Source: Ensifer adhaerens | GTDB lineage: Bacteria; Pseudomonadota; Alphaproteobacteria; Rhizobiales; Rhizobiaceae | Reading direction: 5' to 3' | NCBI RefSeq assembly: GCF_001270265.1 | Contig: NZ_LGAP01000001.1 | Coordinates: forward strand, 682,001 to 746,000 | DNA length: 64,000 nt | Shown: positions 52,931 to 62,790 of the stretch, in pieces | How positions within the stretch are numbered: position 1 is the stretch's first letter | Layout: every line of letters starts with the position of its first letter | Program-made: the position numbers and the translations under genes | Notes under the pieces: generated by a model | What the model was told of the DNA's origin: nothing | Database searches by the model: none | What the model saw: only the letters and a program-made list of their open reading frames with translations

Positions 52931-54385
52931 TCAATGTTTCCAGAAGATTGGCGTCAGAATCACGAGCACCGTCAGCACTTCCAGGCGCCCGAGCAGCATC
53001 ATCAGGGAAAGAAGATAGAGCTCTGGATCCTGCAGTGTCGAAAAGTTGCCCGCTGGACCTATGAGACTGCCGAGACCGGGGCCGACATTGGAAAGGCAGG
53101 TAATCACCGCCGAAGTCGCGGTGATGAAATCGTAGCCGAGCGCGCCCATGCCGAGGCTGCCCAGCACCCACAGCAGGATATAGGTCGTGAAGAACAGGAA
53201 GATGGCACGCTGTGTATCGGCATCGACCGTGTTGTTGCCGTAGCGCACCGCATAGATCGCATTCGGATAGATGAGCTTGCTGAGGCCGGAGCGGATGGCG
53301 TTGAAGAGCACGACGAAGCGATAGGCCTTGATGCCGCCGGCAGTCGATCCGGAACAGCCGCCCATGAAGGTGGCGATGAACGCGACCATCACCACGAACG
53401 GCCCCCACAGGCTGTAGTCCTCGCTCGCATAGCCGCTGGTCGAGAGGATCGAGGTGATGTTGAAGAACGAATGGGCGAGCGCCAGGTGAAATTCGACGCC
53501 ATTGGCAAGGCGATGATAGATCGCCACCGCGATCGAGAAGGCCGAGAGATATCCGAGGAAGACGATGATCTGCGGGTCGCGCAGCGCATCGAGGCGGCCG
53601 CGCACGGCAAGCACGATCAGGATCGAGAACGGCAGGCTGCAAAGCGCCATGAAGAAGGTCGCCGTCCAAAGCAGCGGGATACTGCCGAAATAGGCAAAGG
53701 ATGCGTCATGCGTGGAAAAGCCGCCGGTCGCCACCGTCGACATTGCATGATTGATCGCGTCGAACCGGTTCATCCCCGTCATGTTGTACCCGATCGTGCA
53801 GAGAACCGTGATCGAGACATAGATGAGAAGGAAGGCGCGGCTGAAGCTTGCCACGCGCGCGAACGGCTTGTCGCTGGTATCGGAGGACTCCATCTTGAAG
53901 AACGACATGCCGCCGACCCTGAGGTAAGGGATGATGAACAGGCCCAGCACGACGATGCCGATGCCGCCGAGCCAGCAGAGCAGCGAGCGCCAGACGAGCA
54001 ACCCCGGCGGCGCATCGTCGAGCCCGACGATAACGGTCGATCCGGTGGTGGTGATGGCGGAGACGGATTCGAACAGGGCTTGCGCGAAATCGAGCTTCAG
54101 CGAAGACAGCCAAAATGGGATGGCACCGACGATCGAAAAGACCGCCCAGAGCAGATTGACGAGCAGAAAGCCGAACTTCTTCGAGAACGGCGGCGGCCCC
54201 ATGCGCGTCGCCATGAACGTCGCAGCCAACAGGCCGCCGACCAAGAAGGCGGATACGGCAAAGATTTGCCAGTCCGGATGGCCATAATAAAGATCGACCA
54301 CCGCCGGAACCAGCATCGCCAGCGACAGGTAGAGACCAAGGATCGCCGCGATATGCACAGCATGCCGGATCAGGGTTGCGTTCAA
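52931..54385 (-). CDS. trkH: Potassium uptake protein TrkH
   Basis: 484 aa with about ten membrane helices and the four pore loops of the Trk/Ktr/HKT family, two clearly visible as TTTGSTVIVG and STVATGGFSTHD, and a later one near GGCSGSTAGGIKAYR. It moves K+ across the inner membrane and needs the NAD-binding TrkA, not in the window. It is convergent to nothing nearby and divergent from ilvA with 153 bp between starts. Confidence 0.95.
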   Translation of the reverse strand: MNATLIRHAVHIAAILGLYLSLAMLVPAVVDLYYGHPDWQIFAVSAFLVGGLLAATFMATRMGPPPFSKKFGFLLVNLLWAVFSIVGAIPFWLSSLKLDFAQALFESVSAITTTGSTVIVGLDDAPPGLLVWRSLLCWLGGIGIVVLGLFIIPYLRVGGMSFFKMESSDTSDKPFARVASFSRAFLLIYVSITVLCTIGYNMTGMNRFDAINHAMSTVATGGFSTHDASFAYFGSIPLLWTATFFMALCSLPFSILIVLAVRGRLDALRDPQIIVFLGYLSAFSIAVAIYHRLANGVEFHLALAHSFFNITSILSTSGYASEDYSLWGPFVVMVAFIATFMGGCSGSTAGGIKAYRFVVLFNAIRSGLSKLIYPNAIYAVRYGNNTVDADTQRAIFLFFTTYILLWVLGSLGMGALGYDFITATSAVITCLSNVGPGLGSLIGPAGNFSTLQDPELYLLSLMMLLGRLEVLTVLVILTPIFWKH

Positions 54386-54538
54386 GCGTTTGATTTCCTG
54401 GCAATGAAACTACGTGATCTGGCGAGGAGTGGAGCGGCGACATTGTCCATTGGCGGCCGATCCGCGTCAAAGCGATGGCCTCGGGCGCTGCAATGTGCAA
54501 TAGCGGCTGCCATCGGCAAACTCAATGGATGACCTCAC

Positions 54539-55789
54539 GTGACGAAGCAGGATGTTGACAACGCGACCACGGCGATGCGCGATATTTTTCCGGCCACGCC
54601 GCTGCAATTGAACGAACATCTGAGCGCCCGCTACGGCGCCAACATCTTCCTCAAGCGCGAAGACCTTTCGCCGGTCCGCTCCTACAAGATCAGGGGCGCG
54701 TTCAATTTCTTCCGCAAGGTGCTTGGTGCCGGCGCGACGGGCAAGACGTTCGTTTGTGCCTCGGCCGGCAACCACGCCCAGGGCTTTGCCTTCGTCTGCC
54801 GACACTTCGGTGTTCCTGGTGTCGTCTTCATGCCGGTGACCACACCGCAGCAGAAGATCGACAAGACCCGCATGTTCGGCGGCGAGTTCATCACGATCCG
54901 CCTCGTCGGTGACATCTTCGACCAATGCTACAAGGCTGCGCGCGAGCACGTGGAAACGATCGACGGCGTCATGGTGCCGCCGTTCGATCATCTCGACATC
55001 ATTGAGGGGCAGGCGACCGTTGCTGCTGAAATCGCCGAGCAATTGCCCGAGGGCGTCAGGCCCGATCTCGTCGTGCTACCGGTCGGCGGCGGCGGCTTGT
55101 CGGCCGGTGTGACCGCCTATCTGAAGGACGACGTTGCCGCCGACCATTTTGTCTTTTGCGAACCCTCCGGTGCGCCGAGCCTCAGGCAAAGCCTCGAAAC
55201 CGGCAGTCTCGTTACGCTCGATCAGGTCGACAACTTCGTCGATGGCGCAGCTGTCGGGCGGATCGGCGATCTGAATTTTGCGGCCCTTCGGCGCTTCTCC
55301 GCCGATCAGGTCATGCTGCTGCCCGAAAACGCGATCTGCATGACGATCATCGACATGCTGAATGTCGAGGGCGTCGTGCTCGAGCCCGCAGGCGCTCTGT
55401 CGATCACGGCGCTGGACGCAATCGGGCGCGAGAAGCTCGAAGGCAAGACCGTCGTTGCTGTCGTCTCCGGCGGAAATTTCGACTTCGAGCGTCTGCCCGA
55501 CGTCAAGGAAAGGGCGATGCGGCACGCCGGGCTCAAGAAGTACTTCATCCTGCGCATGGCGCAGCGCCCCGGTGCCTTGCGCGACTTCCTCAACCTGCTC
55601 GGCGACGAGGACGATATCTCGCGCTTCGAATATTTGAAGAAATCCGCCCGCAACTTCGGCTCGATCCTTATCGGCATCGAGACAAAGCATGCGGAGAATT
55701 TCCCGATCCTCAAATCGCGGTTCGACGCTGCAGGCCTGCGCTATCAGGACATCACCGAGAACGAGATCCTGTCCAATCTGATCATCTGA
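54539..55789 (+). CDS. ilvA: Threonine ammonia-lyase
   Basis: 416 aa PLP enzyme converting threonine to 2-oxobutanoate for isoleucine synthesis. The PLP lysine is K50 in VRSYKIRGAFN, and the phosphate-binding loop is LPVGGGGLSAG. A single C-terminal ACT-like domain (about 330-416; FILRMAQRPGALRDFL) makes it shorter than the two-ACT enzyme of E. coli. It starts at GTG 54539; no ATG fits the frame. Confidence 0.93.
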   Translation: MTKQDVDNATTAMRDIFPATPLQLNEHLSARYGANIFLKREDLSPVRSYKIRGAFNFFRKVLGAGATGKTFVCASAGNHAQGFAFVCRHFGVPGVVFMPVTTPQQKIDKTRMFGGEFITIRLVGDIFDQCYKAAREHVETIDGVMVPPFDHLDIIEGQATVAAEIAEQLPEGVRPDLVVLPVGGGGLSAGVTAYLKDDVAADHFVFCEPSGAPSLRQSLETGSLVTLDQVDNFVDGAAVGRIGDLNFAALRRFSADQVMLLPENAICMTIIDMLNVEGVVLEPAGALSITALDAIGREKLEGKTVVAVVSGGNFDFERLPDVKERAMRHAGLKKYFILRMAQRPGALRDFLNLLGDEDDISRFEYLKKSARNFGSILIGIETKHAENFPILKSRFDAAGLRYQDITENEILSNLII

Positions 55790-55869
55790 CAGCGGCGAGG
55801 TGTGAGAGCTCGGTGCCGTGACGACACTTTGGCTTTGACAGCTTTCGCCGTCGCGTCTAAGTCTTGCTC

Positions 55870-56190
55870 ATGGCATCATTTTTCTCAAAATTGTTCGGCC
55901 GTTCCGGCTCCACCGAAAACGAAGCCCAAGGCGCATCGGGGAAAACCGAAGCCTATGCCGAGTGCACGATCCGCGCCACGCCGATGCGCGAAGGCTCGCA
56001 GTTTCGCCTGGCCGGCAGCATCGAGAAGACGATACCGGATGGCGGCGTGCGGGTGCGCAGCTTTATCCGCGCCGATCTGTTCACGTCCGAGCAGGACGCG
56101 ATCGACGCTGCCGTCCGCAAAGGGCGCCAGATCATCGACCAGACCGGACCGTCGCTGTTTGCCGACGATGCACAGTCCCGGCAGGTCTGA
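55870..56190 (+). CDS. HlyU family protein
   Basis: 106 aa. It begins MASFFSKLFGRSG and carries the HlyU pattern YAECTIRATPMREGSQFRLAG followed by VRVRSFIRADLF and EQDAIDAAVRKGRQIIDQ. Named for a Vibrio hemolysin activator, this alphaproteobacterial group has no proven DNA-binding role and lacks an obvious HTH. ATG 55870 gives the familiar N-terminus. It is probably a single gene, 80 bp after ilvA. Confidence 0.88.
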   Translation: MASFFSKLFGRSGSTENEAQGASGKTEAYAECTIRATPMREGSQFRLAGSIEKTIPDGGVRVRSFIRADLFTSEQDAIDAAVRKGRQIIDQTGPSLFADDAQSRQV

Positions 56191-56382
56191 TTCTCCGCGG
56201 CAGACCGCTGGAGCCTATCCGCAAAAATAAAGACACTACAGTCGCTTGGCGCTGAAAGCTCGCGTTGATCGCAAGCGCGGTGGGGACACGAATGCCGGGG
56301 CGGATGACTGCTTCAGCATCCGCGCTGCTGCTTTTCGCCAGTTGCCGGCAGCGGCACTTCCGCTCTCCATGCCGGGGAGAGC

Positions 56383-56404
56383 GTACCCCCGCTGGCGGGG
56401 GTAC
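56383..56404. terminator. Hairpin after cpdB, possible terminator
   Basis: GTACCCCCGC (56383-56392) pairs perfectly with GCGGGGGTAC (56395-56404), 7 bp past the cpdB stop. No T run follows on either strand, so it may protect the mRNA end or act weakly as a terminator. Confidence 0.5.
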
Positions 56405-56410
56405 GAAGCA

Positions 56411-58393
56411 TCACAGCTTGATGCGGAAACGGGCAAATCCTTCGGCGGCTTCCCCGGCATCCTCGATCGTCACGCCCTTGACCTGCGACAGGAACTGCCT
56501 TGCCTTCGGGCCACTGTCGAAAGTGACGCTGGTGTTTGCGAGCGGCGCGAAGGTCCAGTTGGCATCCGCCGCCGGGTTTATGGTTCCCTGGTCGATGATG
56601 TAGCGAACCACGACGTCGCGGTTGGTGTCGGGCGCCACGAAGACTACCTTGTCGGCAGCGATGTCAGGAAAATGGCCGCCGCCGCCGGCGCGATAGTTGT
56701 TTGTCGCCACGACAAATTTCTTCTCTGGGTCAATCGGTTGCCCATTGAAGTTCAAGCTCTTGATGCGGTTGGCTGACGGGTTGACGGCATTGCCGTCCTT
56801 GTCGAACTTGGGCGGCTCGGAAAGATCGATCTGGTAGGTGACGCCGTCGATGACATCGAAGTTGTAGGACGGGAAGTCTCCATTGATCAGGGCAGCGTCC
56901 GATGAACCAGCCTTGACCTGGTTGAAGATGCCCGCGGACATTTCGAGCCAGTTGCGCACCTGCTCGCCGGTAATGACCACGGCCTGGACCGTGTTGGGAT
57001 AGAGATAGAGATCGGCGACGTTCTTGATGGCGATGTCGCCGGCGGGCACGTCGGTGTAATAGTCCGCACCGCCGCGGCCACCTGCCTTGAACGGAGCCGC
57101 TGCCGAAAGCACGGGCAGGTCCTTGTGCTCCGTGTCCTTCAGCATGTCCTTGATGTACCAGGTCTGTGCCTGGCTGACGATCTGGACAGATGGGTCATCG
57201 GCGACCAGCGCGAAATAGGAGTAGAGCGGCACCGCGCTCTTGCCGACCGGGGTGCGAACATACGCAAGCGTCGCCTCGTGTTCTTTCTGGGCTGCGGCCA
57301 GAACCTCCGGTTTGTCGGCGACCTCGGCGATCACCTTCTTTTCCTCGCGCCGGTAGATCGGGCGCGCTTCGCTGGTCGAGCTCACCACACGCCAGGCGCC
57401 GCCTTCGCGTTCGATGAGCAGATCGATCAGGCCGAGATGCGATCCCCAGAACCCGCCCATGACGCCGGGTTTGCCCGAGATCAGCCCCTTGGTGTTGTCG
57501 ACGCCGGCGATTTTGTCGAACTTGGGGCCGGGGAAATCGAGATGGCTATGGCCGGTCACAATGGCGTCGATGCCTTCGACCGCGGCCAGCGGCACGGAGG
57601 CATTTTCGAGATTTTCGGCGTAGTCCTGCTGACCGATGCCGGAATGGGAAAGCGCGATGACGATATCGGCACCTTCCTCGCGCATTTGCGGAACCCAGGA
57701 TTCTGCCGCCTTGACGATATCGCGGGTACTGGCCTTGCCCTCAAGGTTCTTCGCGTCCCAGGTCATGATCTGCGGCGGCACGAAACCGATGAGGCCGACC
57801 CGGATCGCATGTTCGGCGCCTGTGCCGTCCTTCACCTTGCGATCGAGAATGACATAGGGCTTGAGGAACAATTGATCCTGGCGGGCATCGGCGGCAAGCG
57901 TGCCCTTGGTCAGGTTGGCGCAGACGAGCGGGAAGTTGGCGCCGTTCAGCACCTTGAACATGAAATCAAGGCCATAGTTGAATTCGTGGTTGCCGAGCGT
58001 GCCGCAGTCGTAGCCGAGCACGTTCATCGCCGCGATAACAGGATGGATGTCGCCATCCTTCATGCCGCGCTGATAGGCGATGTAGTCGCCCATCGGGTTT
58101 CCCTGCAGGAAGTCGCCATTGTCGACAAGGATCGAATTCGTCGCCTCTGCACGGATGGCATCGACGATCGAGGCTGTGCGCGCCAGACCCAGCGTATCGT
58201 TCGGCTTGTCGCCGTAATAGTCGTAGGGAAAGACGTGAACGTGCAGGTCAGTCGTTTCCATGATGCGCAGGTGTGCCTGGTTGGCCGCCGCGCGCGCGGA
58301 AAAGGGGTGAAGCATCACGAGTGCCGAGGAGGCGACGACGCCGGCCAGAAGCGAGCGGCGCGAGAGGTGGAGCGGGGATGTCGTCGATTGCAT
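56411..58393 (-). CDS. cpdB: 2',3'-cyclic-nucleotide 2'-phosphodiesterase/3'-nucleotidase, Tat-exported
   Basis: 660 aa. A twin-arginine signal (HLSRRSLLAGV, then a hydrophobic stretch to about residue 37) sends it to the periplasm. The metallophosphatase domain has METTDLHVH, DNGDFLQGN, GTLGNHEFNYG and GHSHLD metal-ligand motifs. The C-terminal 5'-nucleotidase domain (about 400-640) binds the nucleotide. It degrades extracellular cyclic nucleotides and 3'-nucleotides for phosphate and nucleoside recovery. The frame is open to 58582; ATG 58393 starts the signal peptide. Confidence 0.95.
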   Translation of the reverse strand: MQSTTSPLHLSRRSLLAGVVASSALVMLHPFSARAAANQAHLRIMETTDLHVHVFPYDYYGDKPNDTLGLARTASIVDAIRAEATNSILVDNGDFLQGNPMGDYIAYQRGMKDGDIHPVIAAMNVLGYDCGTLGNHEFNYGLDFMFKVLNGANFPLVCANLTKGTLAADARQDQLFLKPYVILDRKVKDGTGAEHAIRVGLIGFVPPQIMTWDAKNLEGKASTRDIVKAAESWVPQMREEGADIVIALSHSGIGQQDYAENLENASVPLAAVEGIDAIVTGHSHLDFPGPKFDKIAGVDNTKGLISGKPGVMGGFWGSHLGLIDLLIEREGGAWRVVSSTSEARPIYRREEKKVIAEVADKPEVLAAAQKEHEATLAYVRTPVGKSAVPLYSYFALVADDPSVQIVSQAQTWYIKDMLKDTEHKDLPVLSAAAPFKAGGRGGADYYTDVPAGDIAIKNVADLYLYPNTVQAVVITGEQVRNWLEMSAGIFNQVKAGSSDAALINGDFPSYNFDVIDGVTYQIDLSEPPKFDKDGNAVNPSANRIKSLNFNGQPIDPEKKFVVATNNYRAGGGGHFPDIAADKVVFVAPDTNRDVVVRYIIDQGTINPAADANWTFAPLANTSVTFDSGPKARQFLSQVKGVTIEDAGEAAEGFARFRIKL

Positions 58394-58622
58394 GCTTGCC
58401 CTCCATTGATGATGCCATTGCGGTCGATGCGGGTGCAATCCGCGGTTTCTTCGTTGATATGCGAACCACGGTGGGTTGGTCGCGACTATGCCGGAAAGGC
58501 AACACTTCGCAAAGCAGTTGATTCTCGCATTGCAATTCCGGGCCGCCTGCAACCAGGGTAAAGTTTTCTTTAAGCTTTCCACCTAACGGTTTGCCTGGCG
58601 AAACCGGAATCTTTTCAACAGC

Positions 58623-59870
58623 ATGCCCAACGCCAATCTCATTCTTTTCGTCGGCGAAGCACTGGTCTACGTCACGGCGATGATCTGGCTGTTGCAGCTT
58701 CGTGCCCGGCTCGGTCTCGGCGTTTTCGTCGCTGCCTTGGGTGTGATGCATTTCATCGAGACCTATCTGGCGGCGGTCTTTTACGTACAACTGCCGTTCG
58801 GGATCGTCTCGCCGGGATCGGTCGTGCTCTTTTCCGGCAAGCTGATGATCATCCTGCTGCTTTACGTGAAGGAGGACGCAGCGACCGTCCGCCAGCCGAT
58901 CTATGGTCTGCTCGCCGGCAATTTGCTCACGGTCGTTCTCAGCTTTCTGTTGCGCCAGCACGAGACCGTCTCGATCGTCCCCGGTCGTTCGGCCGACATC
59001 GCCTTCATCGATGAGATGGGTGGGCTGATGGTGTGGGGGACGTTGATTCTCTACTTCGATACACTTCTGATCATCTTGCTCTACGAGCGTCTCGGCAGAT
59101 GGTTGCGCCGTTTTGTAACTGTCCGCTTTCTCGTCTGCGGCGTCGTGATTCTGAGCTTCGATCAATTGGCCTTCTATGCGGCGCTGCACTGGCTGAACGA
59201 TGCGCCGCTGGAGGTGCTCTGGGGCGGATGGATCGCGAAGATGCTGGCGGCAGCTTTCTACGCCATCGCTATCGGCCTTTACCTCAACGTTTCGCGCCAT
59301 CCGTTCCTCGCTATGTCGGGCCGGCCACTCGGCGACGTCTTCAACGACCTGACCTTCCGCGAACGCTATGAGGACCTGCTGTCGCGGTCCGGCCAGGACA
59401 CGCTGACCGGATGTCTCGATCGCAGCCGCTTCGATATCGAGGGGCCGCAGATGCTGCGCGCGAGCGCAGCCACGAATGCCGCTGTCAGCCTGCTGATCAT
59501 CGATGTCGATCATTTCAAGGGCGTCAATGATCGCTTCGGCCACCAGCAGGGCGACCGTATCCTCCAGACGCTGGTTGAAGCGGTGAAGGCGAGCTTGCGC
59601 GCGGGCGACCGGCTCTTTCGCTATGGGGGCGAGGAGTTCGTCGTGCTGTGTCCGGGACTGTCGCATGCCGATGCGCTCAAACATGCAGAGGATATCCGGC
59701 ATGCGGTGTCGACCCGCATTTCCACGCCCGATGGCAAGCCTGTGACAGCCAGCATCGGATTGTCGTCGACACCAGGTGATGGTGTCGCGATCGAGCACCT
59801 GCTTTCCCAGGCTGATCTCAGGCTCTATGCGGCGAAAGGGCGTGGCCGCGATTGCGTCGTCGGCCGCTAA
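58623..59870 (+). CDS. Membrane-bound diguanylate cyclase (GGDEF)
   Basis: 415 aa. Six or seven hydrophobic helices (about 5-225) form a membrane sensor unlike that of the other cyclase in the window; its second half includes LLIILLYERLGRWLRR. A GGDEF domain follows (about 255-412) with DTLTGCLDRSRF, GGEEF at 335-339 and an RxxD product-inhibition site (RAGD, 326-329). Active c-di-GMP synthesis with feedback control is expected. It is divergent from cpdB across 229 bp. Confidence 0.92.
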   Translation: MPNANLILFVGEALVYVTAMIWLLQLRARLGLGVFVAALGVMHFIETYLAAVFYVQLPFGIVSPGSVVLFSGKLMIILLLYVKEDAATVRQPIYGLLAGNLLTVVLSFLLRQHETVSIVPGRSADIAFIDEMGGLMVWGTLILYFDTLLIILLYERLGRWLRRFVTVRFLVCGVVILSFDQLAFYAALHWLNDAPLEVLWGGWIAKMLAAAFYAIAIGLYLNVSRHPFLAMSGRPLGDVFNDLTFRERYEDLLSRSGQDTLTGCLDRSRFDIEGPQMLRASAATNAAVSLLIIDVDHFKGVNDRFGHQQGDRILQTLVEAVKASLRAGDRLFRYGGEEFVVLCPGLSHADALKHAEDIRHAVSTRISTPDGKPVTASIGLSSTPGDGVAIEHLLSQADLRLYAAKGRGRDCVVGR

Positions 59871-59885
59871 CGCAGTCCCAGGCGA

Positions 59886-60347
59886 TCAGATCCCGACGTT
59901 CGGCCTGTCGATGACTTCGCGCAGGGAAAAGCTCGAGTTGATCTTGACCACATGGGGCAGGGCGGAGAGCCAGTCGCGATGGATGCGCTCGTAGTCCTGC
60001 AGATCCTTGGCCGCCACCCTCAGGATGTAATCGTACTCGCCCGACATCAGGTAGCAGACGAGAACATTGGGGCAGAGTTTTACCGCCGCCTCGAACTCTG
60101 CCAGCGTCTTCGCAAACTGCCCGGACAGGGAAATATGCACGATCACCATGATCTGGTAGTCGAGCGCCTTGTGGGCAAGGCGGGCATGGTAGCCGCTGAT
60201 CGTGCCGGATTTCTCCAGGATATCGACCCGGCGCGAGCAGGCCGATGGTGACAGCCCCACCTTGGCTGCCAGATCGGCATTCGAAATCCTGCCATTCTGC
60301 TGAAGAATGCGCAGAATCGCATGATCGATGGCATCAAGTTCACTCAT
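59886..60347 (-). CDS. Lrp/AsnC family transcriptional regulator
   Basis: 153 aa. An N-terminal winged helix (DHAILRILQQNGRISNADLAAKVGLSPSACSRRVDILE) is followed by a RAM/AsnC ligand domain (VCYLMSGEYDYILRVAAKDL). It is divergent from ald with 155 bp between starts, the classic layout of AldR-type regulators that control alanine dehydrogenase and sense alanine or leucine. Binding of this intergenic region is inferred. Confidence 0.93.
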   Translation of the reverse strand: MSELDAIDHAILRILQQNGRISNADLAAKVGLSPSACSRRVDILEKSGTISGYHARLAHKALDYQIMVIVHISLSGQFAKTLAEFEAAVKLCPNVLVCYLMSGEYDYILRVAAKDLQDYERIHRDWLSALPHVVKINSSFSLREVIDRPNVGI

Positions 60348-60502
60348 TCGCGATTTCCATCAATAGATCGGCCAATGGCGCAATACTCTTCGAAATTGAT
60401 GCCTTTGCGGAGACATCTTTGCAAGGACATTCGTTTCGTCGCGTGTTTTGCTGAGTGGGTGCCAATGAGGCGAAACTGCCCACAACAGGAGAGGAACGCT
60501 CG

Positions 60503-61621
60503 ATGCGTGTCGGTTGCCCGAAGGAAATCAAAAACCATGAATACCGAGTCGGCCTGACCCCCGGGTCGGTACGTGAATATGTCGCTCACGGCCACGAGGT
60601 TATCGTTGAAACCAAGGCAGGAGCGGGGATCGGCGCGGATGACGATACCTACCGTGCCGCTGGCGCGAAGATCGTCGCAACGGCAAAGGACGTGTTCGAA
60701 AAGTCGGACATGATCGTCAAGGTCAAGGAGCCGCAGCCTTCCGAATGGGCACAGCTGCGCGAGGGCCAAATTCTCTATACCTACCTGCATCTCGCTCCAG
60801 ATCCGGAACAGACCAAGGGTCTTTTGAGTTCCGGCGTCACCGCCATCGCCTATGAAACCGTCACGGACGAGCGTGGTGGTTTGCCACTTCTGGCGCCGAT
60901 GTCCGAGGTGGCAGGGCGCCTGGCGATACAGGCCGGTGCCGCGTCGCTGCAAAAGGCGAACGGCGGCCGTGGTATTCTGCTCGGCGGCGTGCCCGGCGTC
61001 CTTCCCGCCAAGGTCGCGATCATCGGTGGTGGCGTCGTCGGCCTTCACGCGGCTAGAATGGCCGCCGGTCTTGGGGCCGATGTCAGCATCCTCGATCGCT
61101 CGATCCCGCGCCTGCGCCAACTCGACGATATCTTCGGCGGCCGGGTCCACACCCGCTACTCCACCATCGACGCCCTCGAGGATGAGGTCTTTTCTGCCGA
61201 TCTGGTCATCGGAGCCGTTCTCATTCCGGGCGCTGCGGCGCCGAAGCTTGTAACGCGGGAAATGCTGACCGGGATGAAGAAGGGTGCGGTCATCGTCGAC
61301 GTCGCCATCGACCAAGGCGGCTGCTTCGAGACATCGCGCGCGACCACCCATTCCGACCCGACCTACGAGGTCGACGGCATCGTGCATTATTGCGTTGCGA
61401 ACATGCCTGGCGCCGTCCCCGTGACATCAGCCCATGCGCTCAACAACGCGACGCTGCACTACGGCCTGCAACTGGCTGATCGCGGCCTGAAGGCCGTTGC
61501 GGAGGATCGCCACCTGCGCGCCGGACTCAACGTTCACCGCGGACGTGTGACCAACGCCCCCGTGGCCGAAGCGCTGGGTTATGACGCCTATGCGCCGGAG
61601 GCGATACTCAACGTCGCCTGA
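60503..61621 (+). CDS. ald: Alanine dehydrogenase
   Basis: 372 aa NAD-dependent enzyme that deaminates L-alanine to pyruvate, or runs in reverse. Signatures are [24 protein letters not shown], the NAD motif [15 protein letters not shown], and [17 protein letters not shown] 60503 lies behind AGGAGAGGAA; the frame is open to 60455. In rhizobia it supports alanine catabolism and is seen in bacteroids. The divergent Lrp-type gene probably controls it. Confidence 0.97.
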   Translation: MRVGCPKEIKNHEYRVGLTPGSVREYVAHGHEVIVETKAGAGIGADDDTYRAAGAKIVATAKDVFEKSDMIVKVKEPQPSEWAQLREGQILYTYLHLAPDPEQTKGLLSSGVTAIAYETVTDERGGLPLLAPMSEVAGRLAIQAGAASLQKANGGRGILLGGVPGVLPAKVAIIGGGVVGLHAARMAAGLGADVSILDRSIPRLRQLDDIFGGRVHTRYSTIDALEDEVFSADLVIGAVLIPGAAAPKLVTREMLTGMKKGAVIVDVAIDQGGCFETSRATTHSDPTYEVDGIVHYCVANMPGAVPVTSAHALNNATLHYGLQLADRGLKAVAEDRHLRAGLNVHRGRVTNAPVAEALGYDAYAPEAILNVA

Positions 61622-61663
61622 AACCTGTCATGGCACCGGTCCGGCCAAAGCCGGGCCGGCGCT

Positions 61664-62131
61664 TCAGGCGCGCTCAATTCTGCACTGATAACAATTGTTC
61701 TTGGCCGATCGTACATGCACGCTTGCCACCTCGGGCATGGCGAGCAGGGCCTGAGCGCGGGCTTCGAGCTGCTCGGTCGGAACCACGCCACCGGTCCCGT
61801 AGATGATGCGTTCGTTGCTGCCATAGCCGCGCAACAGATAGTCCTTGCTCGAATTCAGGATGGGCGGCCGTGCCGTGTCGCTATAGGCGGGGCAGGCGTC
61901 GGCATGCATGAAAACCGGGCCGGTCTCGGCGTAGGGCTGCAGCGACGCAAAAGGCCGTAGCGCGAAGACCAGATAGGCGTCGCCCGCCTCGACATTACGA
62001 AGGCAATGCCGGCAGGGCACGCCATCGCCGTCGGATATGTGCCGTTCCGGCGGGTTGCCATAGGCATCTTTTCCACCTTGTCTGAGGCGCTCGGCCTGAT
62101 CGGTGGACATCGGGATATAGCGCAAGGCCAT
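61664..62131 (-). CDS. DUF1203 family protein
   Basis: 155 aa. The diagnostic core is VPCRHCLRNVEAGDAYLVF followed by GPVFMHADACPAY, with cysteines that could bind metal, and the C-terminal HVRSAKNNCYQCRIERA adds a second pair. The function is unknown. Single gene between ald (convergent) and the GNAT gene. Cytoplasmic. Confidence 0.9.
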   Translation of the reverse strand: MALRYIPMSTDQAERLRQGGKDAYGNPPERHISDGDGVPCRHCLRNVEAGDAYLVFALRPFASLQPYAETGPVFMHADACPAYSDTARPPILNSSKDYLLRGYGSNERIIYGTGGVVPTEQLEARAQALLAMPEVASVHVRSAKNNCYQCRIERA

Positions 62132-62222
62132 GGTGCATCTCCAGATCGTTTGGGATCATTCGACACACACTGTGCTCCGACCGATGCCGTGGCGACACCC
62201 GGAACTTGCCAATGCACTGAGG

Positions 62223-62786
62223 TCAGAGATTTTTCGCGAAGGCCAGCAGCTCTTCGTCCGTCAGTGGCTCGATGGTCGCTTCGCGGGTAGCGACAGGCGA
62301 GAATCCGAATTGCTGATAGAGCTGGAGCGCACGCGGGTGATCGAGATTGTTCGTCGTCACCGTTACCTTGCTCGGATTTAGCGTCCAGGCGGCAAACAGC
62401 GTTTGCAGCAGGAACCATTTTCCAAGGCCAAGCCCCAGGGCATGCTCCATCAAGCCGAAATGGGTGAGCTCGACGACGTCGTCCGCGGCCTGGTGGAGCT
62501 CGAAAAAGCCGGCAGGTGCGCCGTTGACGTAGAGCACGGTGACGCTTGTGCGTTTGTCGGCAAGCAGTGCAGCCAATTTTTCGTCGCTCATGCGGATGCG
62601 ATCGGCCCAGTGCCAGCGTTTGCCGACGCGCAGATAGAGGAACCTGTAGTAGTTGAGCGGGATGTCGGACACACGCAGGATTGCGGTATGGATGTTGACG
62701 GGCATCGGCAAGCTCTGCTTGGGCGGTGCCGTCATTTCCAGTTCGGTGACATGCGCGGTCACGGAGGCGAGCTTGGGAGGGCGCAT
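62223..62786 (-). CDS. GNAT family N-acetyltransferase
   Basis: 187 aa. The acetyl-CoA site is ALGLGLGKWFLLQTLFAAW (GxGxGK-like), with VTVTTNNLDHPRALQLYQQFGF as the typical C-terminal strand-helix. An N-terminal extension of about 30 residues is unusual but contains no signal peptide. The substrate is unknown. The ATG follows the sseA stop by 4 bp, so translation is coupled. Confidence 0.85.
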   Translation of the reverse strand: MRPPKLASVTAHVTELEMTAPPKQSLPMPVNIHTAILRVSDIPLNYYRFLYLRVGKRWHWADRIRMSDEKLAALLADKRTSVTVLYVNGAPAGFFELHQAADDVVELTHFGLMEHALGLGLGKWFLLQTLFAAWTLNPSKVTVTTNNLDHPRALQLYQQFGFSPVATREATIEPLTDEELLAFAKNL

Positions 62787-62790
62787 GATA

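Noticed and set aside
52889-54532. 547-codon plus-strand ORF
   Set aside because: Antisense to trkH, full of charged residues; a shadow.
57125-58561. 478-codon plus-strand ORF
   Set aside because: Antisense to cpdB; no recognisable motif.
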